From Beijerinckiaceae bacterium (GTDB lineage: Bacteria > Pseudomonadota > Alphaproteobacteria > Rhizobiales > Beijerinckiaceae): a stretch of 49,651 bases of DNA. The notes under the pieces were generated by a model. It was not told where the DNA came from. It worked only from the letters and a program-made list of their open reading frames with translations, and did not search any database. Location of the stretch: assembly GCA_009773635.1 (NCBI GenBank), contig WSYC01000006.1, forward strand, positions 1 through 49,651, read 5' to 3'. This document shows, one piece after another, positions 43,596-49,651 of this stretch (positions are counted from its first letter, which is position 1; every line of letters starts with the position of its first letter). The position numbers were made by a program, and so were the translations under genes.

Positions 43596-45203
43596 ATGGC
43601 TGTTATCCGTTCCGGGTTTGATCGCACGTCTGCCGAAGCCAGGGCGAATGCTGCCACCTGGGCCGAAATCCGCGCGGAACTGCTGGAGCGCCGGCACGTC
43701 GCCGCGCTTGGCGGGCCGGCAAAAGCGCGCGAGCGCCATCTGGCGCGCGGCAAGCTCCTGCCGCGGGACCGCGTGCTCGGCCTGCTCGATCCCGGATCGC
43801 CGTTTCTCGAAATCGGCGCGCTCGCCGCCTATGACATGTACGACAAGGATATCCACGGCGCCGGCATGATCGCCGGCATCGGCCGCGTCGAGGGCCGCGA
43901 GGTGATGATCGTGTGCAACGATGCCACCATCAAGGGCGGCACCTACTACCCGATGACCGTGAAAAAGCATCTCCGCGCGCAGGAGATCGCGCGTGAAAAC
44001 CGGCTGCCGTGCGTTTATCTCGTGGATAGCGGCGGCGCGAACCTGCCACATCAGACCGAAGTATTCCCGGACCGCGAGCATTTTGGCCGCATCTTCTTCA
44101 ATCAGGCGCGGCTGTCCGGCATGGGCCTCGCGCAGGTCGCGGTGGTGATGGGCTCCTGCACCGCCGGTGGCGCGTATGTTCCGGCGATGTCGGACGAGAC
44201 GATCATCGTGAAAAATCAGGGCACGATCTTTCTGGGCGGCCCGCCGCTGGTCAAAGCTGCGACCGGCGAGGTGGTTTCTGCCGAAGACCTCGGCGGCGCG
44301 GATGTCCACGCCCGCAAATCCGGCGTCGCGGATCACTATGCGGCGGATGACAATCACGCGCTGGCGTTGGCGCGGCGCATCGTCGCCAATCTCAACACGC
44401 GGAAGAACGTCGATATCGCGCTGCACGAGCCGGAAGATCCGGTGCTCGATCCCGCCGATCTCGAAGCGCTGGTGCCAACGGACCTCAAGCGGCAATACGA
44501 TATCCGCGAGGTTATCGGCCGCATCGTCGATGGTTCGCGCTTCGATGAATTCAAGGCGCTCTACGGCACGACGCTGGTGACGGGCTTCGCCGCGTTCCAC
44601 GGCATTCCCGTGGGGATCATCGCCAACAACGGCATTTTGTTCTCGGAAAGCGCGCTCAAGGGCGCGCATTTCATCGAATTGTGCTGCCAGAGGCGCATTC
44701 CGCTGCTGTTCTTGCAGAATATTTCCGGCTTCATGGTCGGCAGCCAGTATGAATCCGGCGGCATCGCCAAGGATGGCGCGAAGCTCGTGACGGCGGTGGC
44801 TTCCGCCGAGGTGCCGAAGGTGACGCTGCTCGTCGGCGGCTCGTTCGGCGCGGGCAACTACGGCATGTGCGGGCGGGCGTATTCGCCGCGCTTCCTGTTT
44901 TCGTGGCCGAACAGCCGGATTTCGGTGATGGGCGGCGAGCAGGCGGCCTCGGTGCTGGCGACGGTGAAACGCGACAACATCGAGCTGGAGGGCAAGACGT
45001 GGTCGGCGGAGGATGAGGACGCCTTCAAGGCGCCGATCCGCGCCAAATACGAGGAGGAGGGCAACCCCTACCACGCCACGGCGCGGCTGTGGGACGATGG
45101 CATCATCCTTCCTAGCGAAACCCGCCGCGTATTGGCGCTGGCGTTTTCTGCGGCGCTGAATGCGCCGATTCCCGAGACGCGGTTTGGTGTTTTCAGGATG
45201 TGA
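43596..45203 (+). CDS. mccB: Methylcrotonoyl-CoA carboxylase, carboxyltransferase (beta) subunit
   Basis: The subunit transfers carboxyl from biotin to 3-methylcrotonyl-CoA in leucine degradation. The 535-aa product has the two crotonase-like halves of acyl-CoA carboxyltransferases and the stretches [32 protein letters not shown] and [18 protein letters not shown], which mark the methylcrotonyl enzyme more than the propionyl one; later [13 protein letters not shown] and [18 protein letters not shown] at 43596 with AAGAGG before it. The biotin subunit gene mccA, often adjacent, is not next to it; the restriction-modification genes are. Confidence 0.93.
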   Translation: MAVIRSGFDRTSAEARANAATWAEIRAELLERRHVAALGGPAKARERHLARGKLLPRDRVLGLLDPGSPFLEIGALAAYDMYDKDIHGAGMIAGIGRVEGREVMIVCNDATIKGGTYYPMTVKKHLRAQEIARENRLPCVYLVDSGGANLPHQTEVFPDREHFGRIFFNQARLSGMGLAQVAVVMGSCTAGGAYVPAMSDETIIVKNQGTIFLGGPPLVKAATGEVVSAEDLGGADVHARKSGVADHYAADDNHALALARRIVANLNTRKNVDIALHEPEDPVLDPADLEALVPTDLKRQYDIREVIGRIVDGSRFDEFKALYGTTLVTGFAAFHGIPVGIIANNGILFSESALKGAHFIELCCQRRIPLLFLQNISGFMVGSQYESGGIAKDGAKLVTAVASAEVPKVTLLVGGSFGAGNYGMCGRAYSPRFLFSWPNSRISVMGGEQAASVLATVKRDNIELEGKTWSAEDEDAFKAPIRAKYEEEGNPYHATARLWDDGIILPSETRRVLALAFSAALNAPIPETRFGVFRM

Positions 45204-45258
45204 GGGGATAACGCGCCTGGCTCATTGAACCTTTTTGGCGTTCGATTTATGTTCGCCC

Positions 45259-46485
45259 ATGACATACGCTCAGCTCCGCATGTTTGCACCGGAAGATGTT
45301 TCTCATCGCTCCTTTGTCGATGAGGTCGTGGCGTTTTCGGAATTTGGTCGAAAAACCGAAGTGAAGGTCTTCGAGGGCATTCGCTATTTTGTGAATGAGT
45401 ATTGGACCTCAAGGCAGCGCCAGTCCCACAATCTGCACGAGGTCAGCTATCGAGCTTGCTTCAAGGCTGAATTACCGCGCTTTTTCATTGAGCGCCTTAC
45501 CGAGCCGGGGGATGTTGTCTACGACCCCTTCATGGGGCGCGGCACGACCTTGCTCGAAGCGGCCTTACTTGGGCGCTGCGTTGCCGGGAATGATGTCAAT
45601 CCGTTGAGTGCGATGCTCGTGCGCCCGCGCCTTGCGCCGCCCTCGCTCGCAGCAATCCAGAAAAGGCTAAGTGAAATCAATTGGAAGACTTCCGTTTCAA
45701 ACACCGATCGTGAGTTGGAGGTTTTCTATCACCCGGAAACACTCGCCGAGATTGTTGCCCTTAAAAACTGGTTGTTGGAGCGTGATGCCGTTGGTACGCT
45801 GGACAGTGTTGACGACTGGATCAGACTGGTTGCCATCAATCGTCTAACGGGGCATTCGAGTGGGTTTTTCTCAGTGTATTCCTTGCCTCCAAATCAGGCT
45901 GTTAGCCTAGAGTCGCAACGTAAAATCAATGAAAAACGACAACAAGCGCCGGATCGACGCGATGTTCCGGCAATCATCCTCAAGAAGTCTCGCAACTTGC
46001 TGAGCGATGGACAACCTCAAGCTGGGATGCTGATAAAATTGTTCACTGGTACGGCAGCAGCAACACCGAAAATGCAAGGTGCTGACGTTGATTTGATAGT
46101 GACTTCGCCGCCGTTTCTAGACATCGTGAATTATAAGCAAGACAACTGGCTCCGCTGTTGGTTTGCCGGAATTGACGCCGATGTTGTTGCCATCGACCAC
46201 CACCGCACGGTTGCGGATTGGGAGGCATTCGTGCGGCGCTCATTTGTTGAGTTCGCGCGTTTGGTGCGTCCGGGTGGGCATGTAGCTTTTGAAGTGGGGG
46301 AAGTGCGCGGTGGTAAGGTGCTTCTTGAACAGCATGTTGTTAGGGCTGTTCAAGGATTACCGTTTGATCTGTTAGGCGTGATGGTCAACGATCAGGAATT
46401 CACGAAAACTGCCAATTGTTGGGGCGTGAATAATAACACAGGCGGAACAAATACAAACAGGATTGTTACATTTCGACGTCAATAA
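45259..46485 (+). CDS. DNA methyltransferase (N4-cytosine/N6-adenine type), probable restriction-modification enzyme
   Basis: The 408-aa product carries the SAM-binding motif DPFMGRGTT (residues 89-97) followed by the catalytic motif TSPPF (282-286), about 185 residues apart, with a target-recognition region between. TSPPF is of the SPPY/F kind of amino-methyltransferases. ATG at 45259; the open frame begins at 45235 with a TTG. Base composition is lower in GC than the flanks. Its 3' end overlaps a converging gene by 20 bp. It is most likely the methylase of a type II system; specificity cannot be read. Confidence 0.88.
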   Translation: MTYAQLRMFAPEDVSHRSFVDEVVAFSEFGRKTEVKVFEGIRYFVNEYWTSRQRQSHNLHEVSYRACFKAELPRFFIERLTEPGDVVYDPFMGRGTTLLEAALLGRCVAGNDVNPLSAMLVRPRLAPPSLAAIQKRLSEINWKTSVSNTDRELEVFYHPETLAEIVALKNWLLERDAVGTLDSVDDWIRLVAINRLTGHSSGFFSVYSLPPNQAVSLESQRKINEKRQQAPDRRDVPAIILKKSRNLLSDGQPQAGMLIKLFTGTAAATPKMQGADVDLIVTSPPFLDIVNYKQDNWLRCWFAGIDADVVAIDHHRTVADWEAFVRRSFVEFARLVRPGGHVAFEVGEVRGGKVLLEQHVVRAVQGLPFDLLGVMVNDQEFTKTANCWGVNNNTGGTNTNRIVTFRRQ

Positions 46486-46963
46486 ATGGCAGCTCTCTTA
46501 ATATAAATCGAGCTTTCTTTTGGGATATTCTGGCATTTAACCCAAGTTTTTCATCAAGATACAATTGTCTTATTGAATCTGATAGGATCATCCAGAACGG
46601 AATTCTTGGAAAAAGATCAATGTCTGATACGATATAACCGTGTATGTTGTTTAATTTATTTAAAAAATCATCTCTTCTGAAAATTCTACCTTTTCCGACC
46701 ATTTCGCTCGGGGTAAAATACGTTCCCTGCCGTGTTATGGATCGAACCTCCCATTTTCTTCCATGAAAATCCTCCACGTCAAAAGCTTCGCCTTCGTGTG
46801 GCGCAAGTTTTCCTCTCAGCACTTGTCTTGCAAGACGCCTTTCAAGGATGAAGGAAACACGCCTTCCATCAGTGAAATATGCGCGAACATCTTCTGGAGG
46901 CAGTTCGAAGCCTCTCGCAAGCAGAGTTTCATCAAAAACCAGAAAGCCATTTGGATCAGCCAT
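46466..46963 (-). CDS. Candidate restriction endonuclease, convergent with the methylase
   Basis: The 165-aa product is not like a family I can name. It is AT-rich compared with the chromosome, overlaps the methylase gene tail to tail by 20 bp and has the size of a small type II enzyme. Residues 61-75 (FDVEDFHGRKWEVRS) have acid residues Asp62/Asp65 followed by Glu72-x-Arg74, close to the (P)D...ExK nuclease core with Arg for Lys. The ribosome site AGGGGGG precedes the ATG at 46963. The call rests on position and this motif, so it is an inference. Confidence 0.5.
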   Translation of the reverse strand: MADPNGFLVFDETLLARGFELPPEDVRAYFTDGRRVSFILERRLARQVLRGKLAPHEGEAFDVEDFHGRKWEVRSITRQGTYFTPSEMVGKGRIFRRDDFLNKLNNIHGYIVSDIDLFPRIPFWMILSDSIRQLYLDEKLGLNARISQKKARFILRELPFIDVEM

Positions 46964-46973
46964 TGCACCCCCC

Positions 46974-46985
46974 TAGAAATTTCTA
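46974..46985. promoter_or_regulatory. Perfect palindrome upstream of the candidate endonuclease gene
   Basis: TAGAAATTTCTA is a perfect 12-bp palindrome 10 bp before the endonuclease start codon, next to the ribosome site. Flanking CCC and GGG extend the symmetry with one bulge. It is a candidate operator or mRNA hairpin controlling the endonuclease. The rest of the gap 46964-47239 has no other gene. Confidence 0.45.
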
Positions 46986-47129
46986 AGGGTTATGGACAAC
47001 GATTCGATGGTTGAATGACAGGGATTTTCTCAATCGCAAATTCTCTTTCCAAACTAGAGGAAGAATGCTTGGCAGATCACGGTAGGGACGCACTCATCGC
47101 ATGAAGGTAAGTGAGGCTAGTTCGCGTGT

Positions 47130-47148
47130 ATTTTGTCTTTGACAAAAT
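47130..47148 (+). promoter_or_regulatory. Inverted repeat overlapping a TTGACA box before the BLUF gene
   Basis: ATTTTGTC (47130-47137), TTT, GACAAAAT (47141-47148): a perfect 8-bp inverted repeat. The right half contains TTGACA (47139-47144), a perfect -35 sequence, with GGTAAT 17 bp further. The layout fits a promoter whose -35 is covered by an operator, about 70 bp before the start codon of the BLUF gene. Confidence 0.4.
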
Positions 47149-47239
47149 CCTAGGTTGTATCGGTAATGGAGGGGTGAAGCGATTGATTCGCGTCTGGGTT
47201 GAGTGGAGAACCACTCGCAAGAGGCAGGGGAGAAGCCCG

Positions 47240-47761
47240 ATGGAGATTGCCCTTCTGTACCGCAGCAAGCTGCATTCGGGCGCTGATAACCGCTCGTCCA
47301 GCCGTCTCCTCGACGAAATCCGCCGGCAGACCGGCACTTCCGCCCGCAAGACCGGCGTTTCCGGCTTCCTCCTTTACGCCGATGGCTACGTCTACCACCT
47401 GCTCGAAGGCGGGTTTCTGGCGGTGAGCACGCTGTTCGCCGCCGTGCTGGCGGATGCGCGGCAGGTGGAGGTCGAGTTGCTCTCGTCGACGCCGATCACC
47501 ACCCGCGCCTTCGGGGATTGGTCGATGGCGACATCCGGTGACGCGCTGGCAAACCCCACGGGCAGCACCGCGATGAAAATCCGCCTGCTGCACGATTATG
47601 CCGGGCGCTTCGGCAAGCCCAAGCCGATCCTGCGCGATATTCTCACGCAGATCGCGGGTGAGATGACCCCCGCTGTGGCCGAGCCAGCCCGCCCGATGGC
47701 GTGGGGGCAGCACCGGGGCGCGCGAGCACATGCCGTTTCGTCGTTCGCGCACGCGTTCTGA
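47240..47761 (+). CDS. BLUF-fold protein lacking key photochemical residues
   Basis: BLUF domains bind FAD and sense blue light. The 173-aa product from the ATG at 47240 (AGGGGAGAAGCCCG before it) follows the fold: MEIALLYRSKL with Tyr7, GVSGFLLYADGYVYHLLEGG and TTRAFGDWSM. At the position of the essential glutamine there is His53 (YVYHLLEG) and the conserved asparagine of the NNA segment is Ala/Ser (TSARKTG). The Tyr and the late Trp-x-Met are kept. Light sensing by the usual Tyr-Gln switch is therefore unlikely. A tail of ~60 residues follows. No partner gene is obvious. Confidence 0.85.
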   Translation: MEIALLYRSKLHSGADNRSSSRLLDEIRRQTGTSARKTGVSGFLLYADGYVYHLLEGGFLAVSTLFAAVLADARQVEVELLSSTPITTRAFGDWSMATSGDALANPTGSTAMKIRLLHDYAGRFGKPKPILRDILTQIAGEMTPAVAEPARPMAWGQHRGARAHAVSSFAHAF

Positions 47762-47849
47762 TTTAAAATACGGTATGCAGGCGCGATTTTCGCGCATGAC
47801 AACCGCGAGGCCAGCCGCTACTTCTTGTCCTTAACCAAGGGAGGAATGC

Positions 47850-48608
47850 ATGGCGGGTCACGGCAAGGTTGCGCTGATTACGGGCGCGGGTTCGGGTGTC
47901 GGGCGCTCGGTGGCGATCAGCTTCCTCAAAGACGGCTACAAGGTCGCGCTCGTCGGCCGCCGGGCCGAGGCGCTGGCGGAGACGATCAAGCTTGCCGGTG
48001 CCTCGACGATCAATTCGCTCGCCATCCCCACCGATGTCACCGACCCCGCGCAGGTGAATGCTGCTTTCGATGCCACGGTGAAGAAATTCGGGCGGCTCGA
48101 TGTTGTCTTCAACAACGCGGGCGTCAACGCGCCGGGCATTCCGCTGGAGGACCTTTCGGTCGAGCAGTGGCGCGCGGTGGTCGATACCAACCTTTCCGGC
48201 GTGTTCTACGGCATTCAGGCGGCGTTCCGCGTGATGAAGGCGCAGGTGCCGATGGGCGGGCGTATCATCAACAACGGCTCGATCTCGGCGCATGCGCCGC
48301 GGCCGAATTCCATCGCCTATACCGCGACCAAGCACGCGGTGACCGGCCTGACGAAAACCGCCTCGCTCGATGGCCGCAAGTATGACATCGCGGTCGGGCA
48401 GATCGATATCGGCAACGCGCTCACCGAAATGGCCCACCGGATGACGCTCGGCGTGCCGCAGGCCAACGGCGAGATCGCCATCGAGCAGGTGATGGATGTG
48501 AGCCACGTCGCCAACGCGGTGCTGCATATGGCGAGCCTGCCGATTGAGGCCAACGTGCTGACGATGACCGTGATGGCGACGAAAATGCCGTTTGTCGGGC
48601 GCGGGTAA
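47850..48608 (+). CDS. Short-chain dehydrogenase/reductase
   Basis: The 252-aa product is a classical [11 protein letters not shown] nucleotide loop at residues 11-18, NNAG at 88-91, catalytic Ser144 and YTATK with Tyr157 and Lys161. The DV in PTDVTD follows the usual Rossmann pattern. GRRAE after the second strand suggests NADP. Substrate unknown. ATG at 47850 behind AAGGGAGGAATGC. A RidA-family gene follows on the same strand, with repeats between. Confidence 0.93.
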   Translation: MAGHGKVALITGAGSGVGRSVAISFLKDGYKVALVGRRAEALAETIKLAGASTINSLAIPTDVTDPAQVNAAFDATVKKFGRLDVVFNNAGVNAPGIPLEDLSVEQWRAVVDTNLSGVFYGIQAAFRVMKAQVPMGGRIINNGSISAHAPRPNSIAYTATKHAVTGLTKTASLDGRKYDIAVGQIDIGNALTEMAHRMTLGVPQANGEIAIEQVMDVSHVANAVLHMASLPIEANVLTMTVMATKMPFVGRG

Positions 48609-48611
48609 GGG

Positions 48612-48716
48612 GCGAATAGCGAATAGGGTGTGGCGAATAGGGAGTAGGGAGCAATTTCAGCTATTCTCCCTCCGCGCTATTCGCTATTCGCTACTCACCA
48701 TTCGCCATTCGCCATT
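48612..48716. repeat. Short tandem and inverted repeats of a CTATTCG/CGAATAG unit
   Basis: The 122-bp gap between the SDR and RidA genes is filled with heptamer-type repeats. GCGAATAGCGAATAG (48612-48626) pairs perfectly with CTATTCGCTATTCGC (48677-48691); on the right the unit goes on as CTACTCACCATTCGCC and more CATTCGC copies. Transcribed, the region would fold into a long hairpin with a 50-nt loop just before the RidA ribosome site. Confidence 0.7.
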
Positions 48717-48730
48717 CCAAAGGAGTTCTC

Positions 48731-49081
48731 ATGGCTACTATCACTCGCATTGAAGTCGGCGCGCGCATGTCCAAGGCCGTCGTGCACGGCGATACGGTCT
48801 ATCTCGCGGGCATCGTCGCCGATGACAACAAGGCCGACATCACCGGGCAGACGCAGCAGGTTCTGGCCGAGATCGACCGCCTGCTCGCGCTCGCCGGCAC
48901 CGACAAATCCAAGATCCTGCGCGCGAACATCTGGATCACCGACATGAAGAACTTCGGCGCGATGAACGCCGTCTGGGATGCCTGGGTGAGCCCCGGCAAC
49001 ACCCCGGCGCGCGCGACCGTCGAGGCCGGCTTGGCTACGCCCGATTACAAGGTCGAGATCATGGTCGTTGCGGCCAAGTAA
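48731..49081 (+). CDS. RidA-family (YjgF/UK114) protein
   Basis: RidA enzymes hydrolyse reactive enamine/imine intermediates; some family members have other roles. The 116-aa product has the family C-terminus GNTPARATVEAGLATPDYKVEIMVVA, where the Arg in PARATVEA is the conserved ligand-binding residue. GDTVYLAGIVADD and KSKILRANIWITD fit too. The ATG at 48731 follows AAAGGAGTTCTC. It is likely transcribed with the SDR gene. It belongs to one of the less typical subfamilies because the N-terminus (ITRIEVGARMSKAVVHG) differs from archetypal RidA. Confidence 0.92.
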   Translation: MATITRIEVGARMSKAVVHGDTVYLAGIVADDNKADITGQTQQVLAEIDRLLALAGTDKSKILRANIWITDMKNFGAMNAVWDAWVSPGNTPARATVEAGLATPDYKVEIMVVAAK

Positions 49082-49109
49082 GCCGAGCCCCGATCAGGCG
49101 GGCGGCGTC

Positions 49110-49651
49110 ATGGACGAGAAATTCCGCGACGAGAAATTCCTCTCCGCGATGCCGTTCTCCGAGCCCGATGCGCGGGCCTATCGCGCACGGGTGTTTGCCA
49201 TCGTCGGCATCATCGCCAGCCTTGCCGCCGGGCAGACGCTTTATGCGCTTGTGATCGGCGACCGCTTCTTGCTCAAGGACGGCATCGACTGGATTTATGA
49301 CGTCATCCTCTGGCTGGTCGCGCTGGCGGTGTTCGGGCGCGGGCGGCGCTTCGAGGAGATCGCTGCTGTTGGCGTCGGGCTGGTAATGCTCGTTGCGGGG
49401 CTGCACACGGCCTACGACCTCTGGGACAAGATCGTCACCGCGCGGCGGGCGGAGGTCTGGGTCGCCGGCTGGTCCGCCTTCACCGCGATCGGGCTGGCGC
49501 TGTTCGTGGTGGGCCTGATGTTGCGCTTCCGCGGCGCGGACAACCCGCTCGTCAAGGCGACCTGGCTTTCGAGCCGCAACGACGCGATTTCCACAACCGC
49601 CTTCGCGACCGTGGGTTTTGCCGCCCGGGTCTCGTCGAGCCAGGGACCGGA
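49110..49651 (+). CDS. Cation-efflux-family-like membrane protein (3' end outside the window)
   Basis: An open frame starts at ATG 49110 and continues to the end of the window (180 codons). It contains a cytoplasmic start (DEKFRDEKFLSAMPFSEPDARAYR) with a short DEKF repeat, then at least five hydrophobic segments, a DGIDWIYDVILW stretch with paired aspartates and TWLSSRNDAISTTAFATVG, which resembles the TM5 metal-site region of cation diffusion facilitators. Assignment to that superfamily is tentative because the gene is cut by the window end. Confidence 0.65.
   Translation, partial: MDEKFRDEKFLSAMPFSEPDARAYRARVFAIVGIIASLAAGQTLYALVIGDRFLLKDGIDWIYDVILWLVALAVFGRGRRFEEIAAVGVGLVMLVAGLHTAYDLWDKIVTARRAEVWVAGWSAFTAIGLALFVVGLMLRFRGADNPLVKATWLSSRNDAISTTAFATVGFAARVSSSQGP

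Overview
The window is a GC-rich stretch of an alphaproteobacterial chromosome, most likely from the order Hyphomicrobiales (Rhizobiales). Three things point there: an S10-spc-alpha ribosomal cluster carrying secY and adk but no rpsD between rpsK and rpoA; a run of housekeeping genes in the order rarA, crcB, RluA-family synthase, HAD phosphatase, ATP12; and dispersed ~44-nt palindromes with an AGTGG...CCGGTT core, a style of repeat familiar from that order. Genus cannot be fixed from this sequence alone.

Positions 1-16265 form the translation block. tuf (18-1208) ends the str-type cluster and has its own strong terminator. Then come rpsJ, rplC, rplD, rplW, rplB, rpsS, rplV, rpsC, rplP, rpmC, rpsQ; after a 220-bp gap rplN, rplX, rplE, rpsN, rpsH, rplF, rplR; after a 221-bp gap holding a palindromic repeat rpsE, rpmD, rplO; after a terminator and another repeat secY and adk; after a promoter-rich 336-bp gap rpsM, rpsK, rpoA, rplQ. 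A textbook terminator with a TTCG loop closes the block.

Positions 16361-27759 hold envelope and housekeeping genes: a periplasmic HtrA-type protease, rarA, a four-EF-hand protein, a small Tat-exported protein, a CrcB that lacks its last membrane helix, an RluA-family pseudouridine synthase, a PsiF-like cysteine-repeat exported protein, an HAD phosphatase, the F1-ATPase chaperone ATP12, a tandem universal stress protein and a membrane-dipeptidase-family enzyme. Two near-identical 10-11-bp palindromes lie downstream of two neighbouring minus-strand genes.

Positions 27949-38886 are mixed metabolism and signalling: an ABM-type monooxygenase-fold protein, a gamma-glutamylcyclotransferase-like gene with a palindromic repeat inside its reading frame, a GNAT protein overlapping lipB, a stand-alone FliN-like protein, tRNA-Leu(GAG), a NodB-type deacetylase, mgtE, a membrane GGDEF-EAL protein, a GH25 lipoprotein, and a BioF2-type acetyltransferase overlapping a polysaccharide flippase.

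Positions 39103-49651 carry two leucine-degradation genes (ivd and mccB) separated by a TadG-like pilus protein, DUF3253, rhodanese and GST genes. An AT-rich island follows with a DNA methyltransferase and a convergent, overlapping gene that is a candidate restriction endonuclease. After it come a BLUF-fold protein lacking photochemical residues, an SDR, a RidA-family protein and the start of a cation-efflux-like membrane protein that runs off the window. No CRISPR array, prophage or transposase gene was seen. The parts most worth a second look are the restriction-modification island, the degenerate BLUF protein, the coding palindrome, the truncated crcB and several unexplained repeat structures.
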